Assembly (NCBI GenBank): GCA_004552385.1
Contig: SFOL01000119.1
Coordinates: forward strand, 1 to 5,367
Direction: 5' to 3'
Length of the DNA: 5,367 nucleotides
Origin: Bacteroidales bacterium
GTDB taxonomy: Bacteria; Bacteroidota; Bacteroidia; Bacteroidales; Marinilabiliaceae
The position numbers were made by a program, and so were the translations under genes. The notes beneath the pieces were generated by a model that did no database searches, had not been told where the DNA came from, and worked only from the letters and a program-made list of their open reading frames with translations. Of this stretch, positions 1 through 5,367 are shown piece after piece (the stretch's first letter is position 1; each line of letters begins with the position of its first letter).

Positions 1-64
1 TCTCCAGCATCTTCTCAAGGCTCCTTCGGGCCATCATTTCATCTTCTATAATAAGGACTTTCAT
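1..64 (-). CDS. Response regulator, N-terminal fragment (probably LytTR type)
   Basis: Only the first 21 codons lie in the window; the gene continues past the left edge. The translation begins MKVLIIEDEMMARRSL, the typical first beta strand and start of helix 1 of a receiver domain. The acidic cluster E7-D8-E9 falls where the Mg2+-binding residues of CheY-like receivers sit; the phosphorylated aspartate would be further on and is not visible. The start codon (64-62) overlaps the stop codon of the upstream kinase as ATGA, so the two are almost certainly co-translated and form a cognate pair. The C-terminal output domain cannot be seen. A LytTR DNA-binding domain is inferred because kinases of the LytS/YehU family usually partner with LytTR regulators. 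The receiver call is strong; the output-domain call is inference. Confidence 0.88.
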   Translation of the reverse strand, partial: MKVLIIEDEMMARRSLEKMLE

Positions 65-1431
65 AAGAGCGGCAACTTTACTTTGTAGAAATCGTCAGTA
101 CGGATGATCTCGATCCCCTTGCCGGAACGATCCCTGTACTGTTGGCGTATGTAGTTGAGACCCAATCCGCTGGACTGCGCCTCGGTGATTTTCGGAATGA
201 GGTTGTTCGTCACCGTCAGTGTCTCCCCGTCGGACATCACACTGACTTTCAGCGGCTTGGCGGGAGACACTGCGTTGTGTTTCGTGGCGTTCTCAATAAG
301 GAGCTGAACCGAGCACGGAACCACGTGCCTTGACAAGTCTTCGGGCCGGATGCCGACCTCCACGTCGAACCCCTCCTGGAACCTGACCTTCAGCAGGTCG
401 CGGTACATCTCCACATAGGTCATCTCGTCCCGGAGCGTCACCGTGCCCTCCTCCTCGTTGCGGAGCATGTAGCGGTAGATTCCCGCCAGCTTATGAATAT
501 ACTCGCTCGCCTCCCTGTCCCTTCCGTCCAGCACGAGGGCGTCCAGAATGTTCAGCGAATTGAAGAGGAAATGCGGGTTGACCTGCTGCTTGAGGTTGAG
601 GTACTGGAACTTGGCGAGGTCGGCGCGATCCTTCTCCTTCTCGGCGTTGCGGCGGGCCGTGATGGCATATTCAATCATGTAAATCACTGAATAGATCATC
701 ACTTCCGCTATGAACGCCACCAGGGCGAGTTCAAGGAAACTCTTAGCGGAGGACGGGCGGCGGAATTCGAACGGCAGTCCGGAGCCGACCAGGGCCGCGG
801 CGACCGCGGGAAGCGCTATCAGGAAGACCGCCGTTGCGAGGATGTGTCCGGCCGAGGATTTCCGGTCCGACATATTCTTGGTCTGCTCCACGAAGAGGAT
901 CGTCAGGCAGACCATCACCAGAAGGATGAAGGTGTTGTCGGCAAATGCGGCGACCGCGTTCACCACGGATCCCCCTTCAAAGAGGGTGGAACTGAATATG
1001 TAGATTATGATCCTGACAATCAAGATGATGGCCACGGCGACGGAGAGCCATGTGATCTCGAAGCTTCTTGCCTTGGACTCTTTTCCGTACCTGTCGGCGT
1101 AGCGTCTCATGAAGAAGACCAGTCCCCAGCCCATCGACTCGGTGGTCGTGAATGTGGCGATCGCGGGGGAAAGCAGGGGGTGGTTGATGAACGTCCCTGC
1201 GAGCGCGGCGATCCCGTTGCCGAGGAGGTAGCCGAGAATGTTGGCGATGATGATGACGATGGAGGAGAACTCCACGCTCTGCCGGTACCTCAGGCAGAGG
1301 ATGACCGTGAGGACGATCGTGAGCGTGGTCAGGGCCAGTTCGTCCCCGAGGTTCAGTAACCTGCACAGCACCGCCGTGGCCACGTGGAGCAGCGCGAAAG
1401 CGTGGATTATGGATGATGTCCTTAGTTTCAT
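61..1431 (-). CDS. Membrane sensor histidine kinase, LytS/YehU-type (His_kinase family)
   Basis: This 456-residue protein probably senses a signal at the inner membrane and phosphorylates the regulator encoded immediately downstream. Residues about 5-256 are strongly hydrophobic and give roughly eight predicted membrane spans (near 5-25, 31-48, 55-80, 87-107, 127-150, 157-182, 195-217 and 232-256). A charged helical linker (about 257-280) leads to the catalytic part. The phospho-acceptor motif QVNPHFLFNSLN is at 283-294, with H287 the expected phosphorylated residue. The N-box-like ENATKHN is at 380-386 and the glycine-rich SGLGLNYI at 421-428. These are hallmarks of the His_kinase (PF06580) class with a HATPase_c domain. 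I see no recognisable 5TMR-LYT or PAS sensor, so the ligand is unknown. The start at 1431 precedes a natural first membrane span and has no clear Shine-Dalgarno, as is common in Bacteroidota. The stop overlaps the regulator start by four bases. Confidence 0.93.
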   Translation of the reverse strand: MKLRTSSIIHAFALLHVATAVLCRLLNLGDELALTTLTIVLTVILCLRYRQSVEFSSIVIIIANILGYLLGNGIAALAGTFINHPLLSPAIATFTTTESMGWGLVFFMRRYADRYGKESKARSFEITWLSVAVAIILIVRIIIYIFSSTLFEGGSVVNAVAAFADNTFILLVMVCLTILFVEQTKNMSDRKSSAGHILATAVFLIALPAVAAALVGSGLPFEFRRPSSAKSFLELALVAFIAEVMIYSVIYMIEYAITARRNAEKEKDRADLAKFQYLNLKQQVNPHFLFNSLNILDALVLDGRDREASEYIHKLAGIYRYMLRNEEEGTVTLRDEMTYVEMYRDLLKVRFQEGFDVEVGIRPEDLSRHVVPCSVQLLIENATKHNAVSPAKPLKVSVMSDGETLTVTNNLIPKITEAQSSGLGLNYIRQQYRDRSGKGIEIIRTDDFYKVKLPLL

Positions 1432-1507
1432 GCCGTTAATGATGGTTGGGTGACCGTTAACTATTCACAATCGCCAAAGTACTGCAATTTAAGAAAAATA
1501 TCTTTCA

Positions 1508-1556
1508 TTTCGTCATTAAAAGCCAGCAATTCATCCGCTTTTTCTTTCCATTCATC
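1508..1556. repeat. Three 7-base direct repeats with a 21-base period; candidate regulator site
   Basis: ATTCATC occurs at 1529-1535 and again at 1550-1556, exactly 21 bases apart. A degenerate copy, TTTCGTC (5 of 7 identical), sits a further 21 bases upstream at 1508-1514. LytTR-family regulators bind paired direct repeats with about this spacing on one face of the helix; the E. coli YpdB and BtsR sites are examples. The position upstream of the transporter and beside a likely LytTR regulator fits an operator. An alternative is that the period reflects a short heptad-like coding remnant on the minus strand (1461-1559). The repeat is seen directly; its function is inference. Confidence 0.4.
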
Positions 1557-1574
1557 GTTTCAATAATTACAAAT

Positions 1575-1625
1575 CGGTGCTAATCAACTATATTTACGCC
1601 GTAATTGACACTGAAATTAGTACCG
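1575..1625. repeat. Nested inverted repeat before the transporter start
   Basis: The outer arms CGGTGCTAAT (1575-1584) and ATTAGTACCG (1616-1625) are complementary at 9 of 10 positions. An inner perfect 5-base inverted repeat, TTACG-C-CGTAA (1594-1604), is centred at 1599, within one base of the outer centre at 1600. The right outer arm ends four bases before the ATG at 1630. It overlaps the candidate -7 element, so it could be a repressor operator. If it is transcribed, it could also form a hairpin that affects translation initiation. Some AT-rich symmetry is expected by chance. Confidence 0.35.
1589..1596 (+). promoter_or_regulatory. Weak candidate -7 element for the transporter operon
   Basis: TATATTTA matches the Bacteroidota -7 consensus TAnnTTTG at all but the last base. 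No TTG is present at the expected -33 distance (near 1566-1570). A start of transcription just downstream would give a leader of about 25-30 bases and place the 21-base-period repeats about 45-95 bases upstream. A poor -33 box plus upstream direct repeats would suit an activator-dependent promoter, but this is inference from one short match. Confidence 0.22.
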
Positions 1626-1629
1626 TAAA

Positions 1630-2964
1630 ATGCAATCCAAGAGCAAACTTACGTTTTGGGAGATGTGGAACCTCAGCTTCGGCTTTTTCGGGGTGCAGAT
1701 CGCCTATGCCCTCCAGAGCGCGAACATCAGCAGGATCTTCGCCACTTTGGGAGCGGATCCGCACCAGCTGAGCTTCTTCTGGATCCTCCCGCCTCTGATG
1801 GGCATGATCGTCCAGCCGCTGATCGGCAAGTGGTCCGACAGAACCTGGTGCAGGATGGGACGCAGAAAGCCTTATCTGCTGATCGGAGCCTTGATTTCGG
1901 TTCTCGTGATGATCTTCCTTCCGAACGCCGGCAGCCTGAGTTTCTCCTCAAGGCTGATCCTTGGACTCAACGGCGCCATGTGGTTCGGACTGTTCTCGCT
2001 CATATTCCTTGACACTTCCATCAATGTCGCGATGCAGCCGTTCAAGATGATGGTCGGGGACATGGTCGGCGAGGAACAGAAGGCTCAGGCCTACTCGATC
2101 CAGTCGCTTCTTTGCAACGCCGGCAGCCTGGTGGGCTACCTTTTCCCGATTTTCTTCACCTGGATCGGCATCGCCAACATCGCCCCAAAGGGACAGGTGC
2201 CGCCGTCCGTGATCTGGAGCTTCTGGTGCGGCGCCGCGATCCTTATCCTCTGCGTGTTATACACTTTCCTGAATGTCAAGGAGATGAATCCTCAGGAATA
2301 TGCCGAGTTCCATTCCATCGATCCAAAGCGTCAGGCTGAGGAGGAGAAGGACAATCCGGGACTCATCAGACTGCTGCTCCATGCTCCCAAGACATTCTGG
2401 ACCGTGGGACTCGTGCAGTTCTTCTGCTGGGCGGCGTTCATGTACATGTGGACCTATTCCAACGGAGCCATCGCCGCCAACTGCTGGAACGCCACCGACA
2501 CGGCCTCCGAGGGCTATCAGGCCGCTGGCAACTGGGTCGGGGTAGTCTTCGCCGTGCAGGCTGTCGGATCAATCCTGTGGGCGATTGTACTTCCTAAGTT
2601 CCGCTCCTTGAAACTGGCCTATGTGGTGAGCCTTCTGATCGGAGCTGTCGGCTTCATCTCCGTTGCGTTCATCCACAACCAGTACCTGCTCTGCGTGTCG
2701 TACCTGCTGATCGGAACCGCCTGGGCCGCGATGCTCGCGCTTCCGTTCACACTTCTGACCAACGCTCTTGACGGGGAGCATCTGGGCAGCTATCTCGGCC
2801 TGTTCAACTGCACCATCTGCCTTCCGCAGATCGTCGCCGCGGCGCTCGGCGGAGTGGTGCTGAGACTTCTGGGCGGAGTCCAGGCGAGCATGCTCGTCAC
2901 TGCGGGTGTCCTGCTTGTGCTTGGCGCGCTGAGCGTCCGTCTAATAAAGGAAAGGAAACAATAA
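1630..2964 (+). CDS. MFS sugar transporter (GPH / SLC45 sucrose-transporter-like)
   Basis: This 444-residue integral inner-membrane protein is intact and close to the normal length for a 12-span MFS sugar porter. The loop between spans 2 and 3 carries GKWSDR followed by RMGRRKPY (residues 66-82), the signature of the glycoside-pentoside-hexuronide and SLC45/sucrose-transporter branches. The segment LDTSINVAMQPFKMMVGDMV (127-146) matches the conserved span-4 region of the same group. A hydrophilic loop of about 215-250, rich in acidic and basic residues, separates the two six-span halves. The second half carries FMYMWTYSNGAIA (270-282). It probably moves a mono- or disaccharide into the cytoplasm by cation symport; the substrate cannot be read from sequence. 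Its position 20 bases before a SusC gene suggests one transcript and a role after outer-membrane import. No Shine-Dalgarno is visible before the ATG, but the start directly precedes the conserved N-terminal helix. Confidence 0.92.
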   Translation: MQSKSKLTFWEMWNLSFGFFGVQIAYALQSANISRIFATLGADPHQLSFFWILPPLMGMIVQPLIGKWSDRTWCRMGRRKPYLLIGALISVLVMIFLPNAGSLSFSSRLILGLNGAMWFGLFSLIFLDTSINVAMQPFKMMVGDMVGEEQKAQAYSIQSLLCNAGSLVGYLFPIFFTWIGIANIAPKGQVPPSVIWSFWCGAAILILCVLYTFLNVKEMNPQEYAEFHSIDPKRQAEEEKDNPGLIRLLLHAPKTFWTVGLVQFFCWAAFMYMWTYSNGAIAANCWNATDTASEGYQAAGNWVGVVFAVQAVGSILWAIVLPKFRSLKLAYVVSLLIGAVGFISVAFIHNQYLLCVSYLLIGTAWAAMLALPFTLLTNALDGEHLGSYLGLFNCTICLPQIVAAALGGVVLRLLGGVQASMLVTAGVLLVLGALSVRLIKERKQ

Positions 2965-3014
2965 TAACCTTAATAATCATATAAATGAATATTCAAACAA
3001 TTCAAACATTCCAG
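2965..3014 (+). other. Transporter-SusC junction with alternative SusC starts
   Basis: The gap between the transporter stop and the first possible SusC ATG (2985) is 20 AT-rich bases, too short for a clear promoter and terminator, so co-transcription is likely. A perfect tandem repeat of the 9-base unit ATTCAAACA occupies 2991-2999 and 3000-3008. If the start is 2985 it encodes IQTIQT ahead of the signal peptide; if the start is 3015 it is untranslated leader. No Shine-Dalgarno favours either start. Confidence 0.55.
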
Positions 3015-4187
3015 ATGAAAAGGATTATAGCTGCCGTGGCGACCTTGCTTCTTTGCCTGGTCGGCACTACCGTATCCGCTCAGAGCGGGTATCAGGTGAA
3101 GGGAGTTGTAGTTGACGCCGCCGGTCCGGTCATCGGTGCCACTGTCATGGAACAGGGCACGCAGAACGGTATCGCGACCGGTCTCGACGGAGACTACATC
3201 CTTAACGTTTCCGGCCCGGATGCCACTGTCGAAATCAGCTGCATCGGCTACAAGACACAGTCTTTCAAGGCTTCCGAGGTTCCGGCCAAGATTATTCTTA
3301 CCACCGACACCGAGTTTCTTGACGATGTGGTCGTGATCGGCTACGGTGCCGTCAAGAAGAGCGACATGACTGGCTCGATCTCCTCCGTGAAGGCCGACCA
3401 GCTCAACAAGGGTATGGTGACATCACCATCGGATCTGCTCCAGGGCAAGTCCGCCGGCGTTGTCGTCACGATGGGTGACGGCGCTCCGGGTTCAGCCAGC
3501 ACCATCAGAATCCGTGGCGGTTCCTCTCTGAAGGCCAACAACAACCCTCTCGTCGTGGTTGACGGTCTGCCTCTTTCCGAGACAGGCATCAGCGGAGTCT
3601 CCGACGCGCTTTCCTCCATCAACCCTAACGACATCGAGAGCTTCACTGTCCTGAAGGACGCCTCGGCGACCGCCATCTTCGGATCGAGAGCCTCCAACGG
3701 TGTCATCATGATCACCACCAAGAAGGGTTCCAAGGGTGCCGAAGGCATCCACGTGAGCGCGGACTTTACTGGAAGTGTCAGCCAGAACGCCAAGTACGTG
3801 GACGTGCTGACAGGCGATGAGATGCGTGACCTTATGAAATGGTATCTCGGTGACGGAGGTTCGGCCTACGCCGCCCTCGGCAAGGAGAACACCGACTGGC
3901 AGAAGGAGATCTTCCGTCTCGGAAGGACTCTGGACGGCAACGTGGCCGTGTCCGGCAGGGTAGGGAAGAGCGACATCTTCCGCATGCCTTACCGCGTGTC
4001 CATCGGCTACCACAACCAGGACGGTACCCTCAAGACCTCCAACCTTGAGCGTGAGACCATCTCTGTCAATCTCAACCCGAGCTTCTTTGACGACCATCTT
4101 CTTGTCAATCTCAACGGCAAGCTGATGAACATGGACAACAGGTTCGCCAATCAGGACGCCATCGGCGGCGCGACGCGAAAGGCCTGA
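2985..4187 (+). CDS. SusC/RagA-like TonB-dependent transporter, 5' part (disrupted)
   Basis: This is the N-terminal 400 residues of an outer-membrane SusC homologue, a family usually near 1000 residues. From the ATG at 2985, residues 11-33 (MKRIIAAVATLLLCLVG..VSAQ) form a signal peptide, so the true start is probably the internal ATG at 3015. A CarboxypepD_reg-like domain spans about 36-106 (VKGVVVDAAG, GLDGDYILNV, ISCIGYKTQ). The DDVVVIGYGAVKKSDMTGSIS segment (113-133) is the typical TonB-box/plug entrance. The plug domain follows with LLQGKSAGVVV, IRIRGGSS, NNPLVVVDGLPL, and TVLKDASATAIFGSRASNGVIMITTKKG to about 248. The first barrel strands follow, with YRVSIGYHNQDGTLKTSNLER at 336-356. 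The frame ends at 4185-4187 soon after NRFANQDAIG, where the family normally continues. There is no extra STN signalling domain, so anti-sigma signalling is unlikely. The remainder of the barrel is in another frame from about 4172. As it stands the product would be a truncated, non-functional transporter. Confidence 0.93.
   Translation: MNIQTIQTFQMKRIIAAVATLLLCLVGTTVSAQSGYQVKGVVVDAAGPVIGATVMEQGTQNGIATGLDGDYILNVSGPDATVEISCIGYKTQSFKASEVPAKIILTTDTEFLDDVVVIGYGAVKKSDMTGSISSVKADQLNKGMVTSPSDLLQGKSAGVVVTMGDGAPGSASTIRIRGGSSLKANNNPLVVVDGLPLSETGISGVSDALSSINPNDIESFTVLKDASATAIFGSRASNGVIMITTKKGSKGAEGIHVSADFTGSVSQNAKYVDVLTGDEMRDLMKWYLGDGGSAYAALGKENTDWQKEIFRLGRTLDGNVAVSGRVGKSDIFRMPYRVSIGYHNQDGTLKTSNLERETISVNLNPSFFDDHLLVNLNGKLMNMDNRFANQDAIGGATRKA
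4164..4187 (+). other. Frame break in the SusC gene (probable small deletion)
   Basis: The upstream frame reads DAIGGATRKA and then stops (TGA 4185-4187). The downstream frame, open from about 4172, reads DAKGLNGYWWWNYG. A join near 4170-4172 therefore reads AIGGA then DAKGLNGY. SusC family members normally have about 20 residues, including a DPTxPVY-like block, between AIG and NGYW; only about 7 are present here. The frame shift is equivalent to loss of a number of bases that leaves remainder 1 on division by 3, for example about 40-46. The shift is seen directly; the deletion size is inferred from family knowledge. Confidence 0.75.
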
Positions 4188-5367
4188 ACGGCTACTGGTG
4201 GTGGAACTACGGCAAGGGCACGCAGACCATCGATAACTGCAACACACAGGCCCAGATGAACCCTGTCGCCCTTCTGAACGACAAGCTTGACAAGTCCAAC
4301 GCCAAGCGTTTCATCGGCAACGCCCAACTCAACTACAAGGTCCATGGATTCGAGGACCTGAGCCTCAACCTCAACCTTGGTCTGGACTGGTCCAAGTCAG
4401 ACGGTACGGTTGATGTCGCTCCCGGCACGGAAATGTCATTCCACAACACCCAGGAGTCCGGTTCCGGTTATCACAACAACTATTCACAGATAAGGCGTGA
4501 CCAGACCCTTGAGTTCTATGCCCAGTACGACAAGACTCTCGGCAAGCACACCTTCAACGCGATGGCAGGTTACTCCTGGCAGCACTTCTACAATTCGACT
4601 TTCAACGAGAAGTACAAGGCTGACGGCACCCTGCCTACCGCCTCGGACTACTATCTGAGCAAACCTAACACGTTCAGGACGGAGTACTTCCTCGTGTCTT
4701 TCTTCGGACGTGTGAACTATTCGTTCAACGACCGCCTTCTCGTGACCGCCACCCTGCGTGACGACGGCACCTCCCGTTTCGCCAACAACAAGTGGGGTCT
4801 CTTCCCTTCGGTGGCGGTAAGCTACAACTTCGGCAAGGAGAGGTTCATCGCGGACAGCGGTGTGGTCTCAGCCCTGAAGCTCAGGCTCAGCTGGGGACAG
4901 ACTGGCCAGCAGGATCTCCAGTCCGGAGACTACCCGACACTGTCGTCCTACAAGTACAACACGAACCAGTCGATGTACTACTTCGGCAACAAGGTGATCA
5001 CTCCGATAACGCCGCTTGGCTACAACGCCGACCTCAAGTGGGAGACAACCACGACCTACAACATCGGTCTTGACTACGGCTTCCTCGGCGACAGGATCTT
5101 CGGTAGCGTGGATCTCTACAAGCGCGACACCAAGGATCTCCTGAACCGCACTCCTGTGGCCGCCGGCGCCAACCTGTCCAACTACTTGAACGCCAACATC
5201 GGAGACCTTACCAACAAGGGATTCGAGTTCGAGTTCAACGCCATTCCTCTCCAGACAAGGGACTGGAACTGGACCCTGGGCTTCAACGCGACATTCAATG
5301 AGACAAAGATCTCCAGGCTTACCACCGACGACGAGCGCGCCGACTACTTCGGAATCACTACCGGCGG
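4172..5367 (+). pseudogene. SusC/RagA-like transporter, 3' part in shifted frame (open at the right edge)
   Basis: This is the continuation of the SusC homologue, in the frame beginning at 4172, open for about 398 codons to the window edge without a stop. It carries typical barrel and C-terminal-half signatures: QMNPVALLNDKLDKSNAKRF, NYSFNDRLLVTATLRDDGTSRF, KWGLFPSVAVSYNFGKE, LKLRLSWGQTGQQDL, DLKWETTTTYNIGLDYGFL, GSVDLYKRDTKDLLN, and NIGDLTNKGFEFEFNA. With the 5' part it totals about 800 residues, so roughly 200 or more residues should lie beyond the edge. There is no start at the beginning of this segment. The first in-frame ATG is 4256, within QMNPVALLND, and is not a credible natural start. 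If the frame break is a sequencing or assembly error, 2985/3015 to beyond 5367 is one functional gene. If it is real, this half is untranslated relic sequence unless rescued. Confidence 0.88.

Larger units (their letters stand above)
1432..1629. other. Divergent intergenic region, kinase/transporter
   Basis: These 198 bases separate the divergently transcribed kinase and transporter genes and must hold the promoters for both. The stretch is clearly more AT-rich than the flanking genes. It contains a three-copy element with a 21-base period (1508-1556), a nested inverted repeat (1575-1625) and a weak -7-like element for the plus strand (1589-1596). For the minus strand I found only a poor candidate, TACTTTG around 1475-1481 read in reverse, which has a one-base-short spacer relative to the Bacteroidota TAnnTTTG pattern and no matching upstream TTG. 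I see no RNA gene and no intrinsic terminator here. Confidence 0.8.

Noticed and set aside
844..1359. 171-codon open frame on the plus strand
   Set aside because: It is antisense to the membrane portion of the kinase; its low-complexity, D/E/G/H-rich translation is the usual shadow of hydrophobic coding sequence.
1470..1500. Promoter for the kinase gene on the minus strand
   Set aside because: TACTTTG resembles TAnnTTTG but has the wrong internal spacing, and no TTG lies at the -33 distance. It is too weak to list as a feature.
1656..2012. 118-codon open frame overlapping the transporter in another plus-strand frame
   Set aside because: It is inside the intact MFS gene, with no family-like motif and arginine-rich shadow composition.
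4170..4190. Programmed -1 frameshift at CGA AAG just before the SusC stop
   Set aside because: A -1 slip would enter the correct downstream frame, but no strong slippery heptamer is present, SusC proteins are not known to use frameshifting, and a slip would not restore the missing conserved residues.
3492..4247. 251-codon open frame on the minus strand
   Set aside because: It lies wholly antisense to the strongly recognisable SusC gene, and its translation has no recognisable motif. Long antisense frames are expected in GC-rich genes with this codon bias.
2985..5367. Phase-variable invertible SusC shuffling
   Set aside because: No inverted-repeat pair flanking a SusC segment, no second SusC copy and no recombinase gene are visible in the window.

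Overview
This 5.4 kb window looks like part of a carbohydrate-uptake locus from a Bacteroidota genome, most likely Bacteroidales. The evidence is a SusC/RagA-type TonB-dependent transporter with a TonB-box region, start codons without a clear Shine-Dalgarno, and a LytS-type kinase paired with a response regulator. The genes look moderately GC-rich by eye and the main intergenic region is AT-rich. A genus cannot be named from this sequence alone.

Layout. On the minus strand (1-1431) lies a two-component pair. A multi-span membrane histidine kinase (61-1431) overlaps by an ATGA the start of a response regulator, of which only 21 codons are inside the window (1-64). A 198-base divergent intergenic region (1432-1629) follows. 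It holds a 7-base element repeated with an exact 21-base period, a nested inverted repeat just before the transporter start, and a weak candidate -7 element. On the plus strand are an intact inner-membrane sugar transporter of the major facilitator superfamily (1630-2964) and, 20 bases later, a SusC-like outer-membrane transporter that runs off the right edge.

The SusC gene is broken. The reading frame that starts at 2985 (or 3015) ends at a TGA at 4185-4187. The rest of the SusC barrel continues in another frame from about 4172 to the end of the window. Comparison with the usual SusC pattern suggests this is not a single-base slip: a conserved stretch of roughly a dozen residues is also missing at the junction, so an internal deletion (or an assembly error) is more likely.

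How the parts may work together (inference): SusC and a SusD lipoprotein, expected beyond the right edge, would import an oligosaccharide across the outer membrane. The major facilitator transporter would move the sugar across the inner membrane. The divergent kinase/regulator pair would sense a signal and control the transporter operon through the intergenic region. The arrangement resembles the E. coli YpdA/YpdB-YhjX and BtsS/BtsR-BtsT pairs, where a LytS/LytTR system controls a transporter through direct repeats about 21 bases apart. No mobile element, tRNA, rRNA or CRISPR array was seen.
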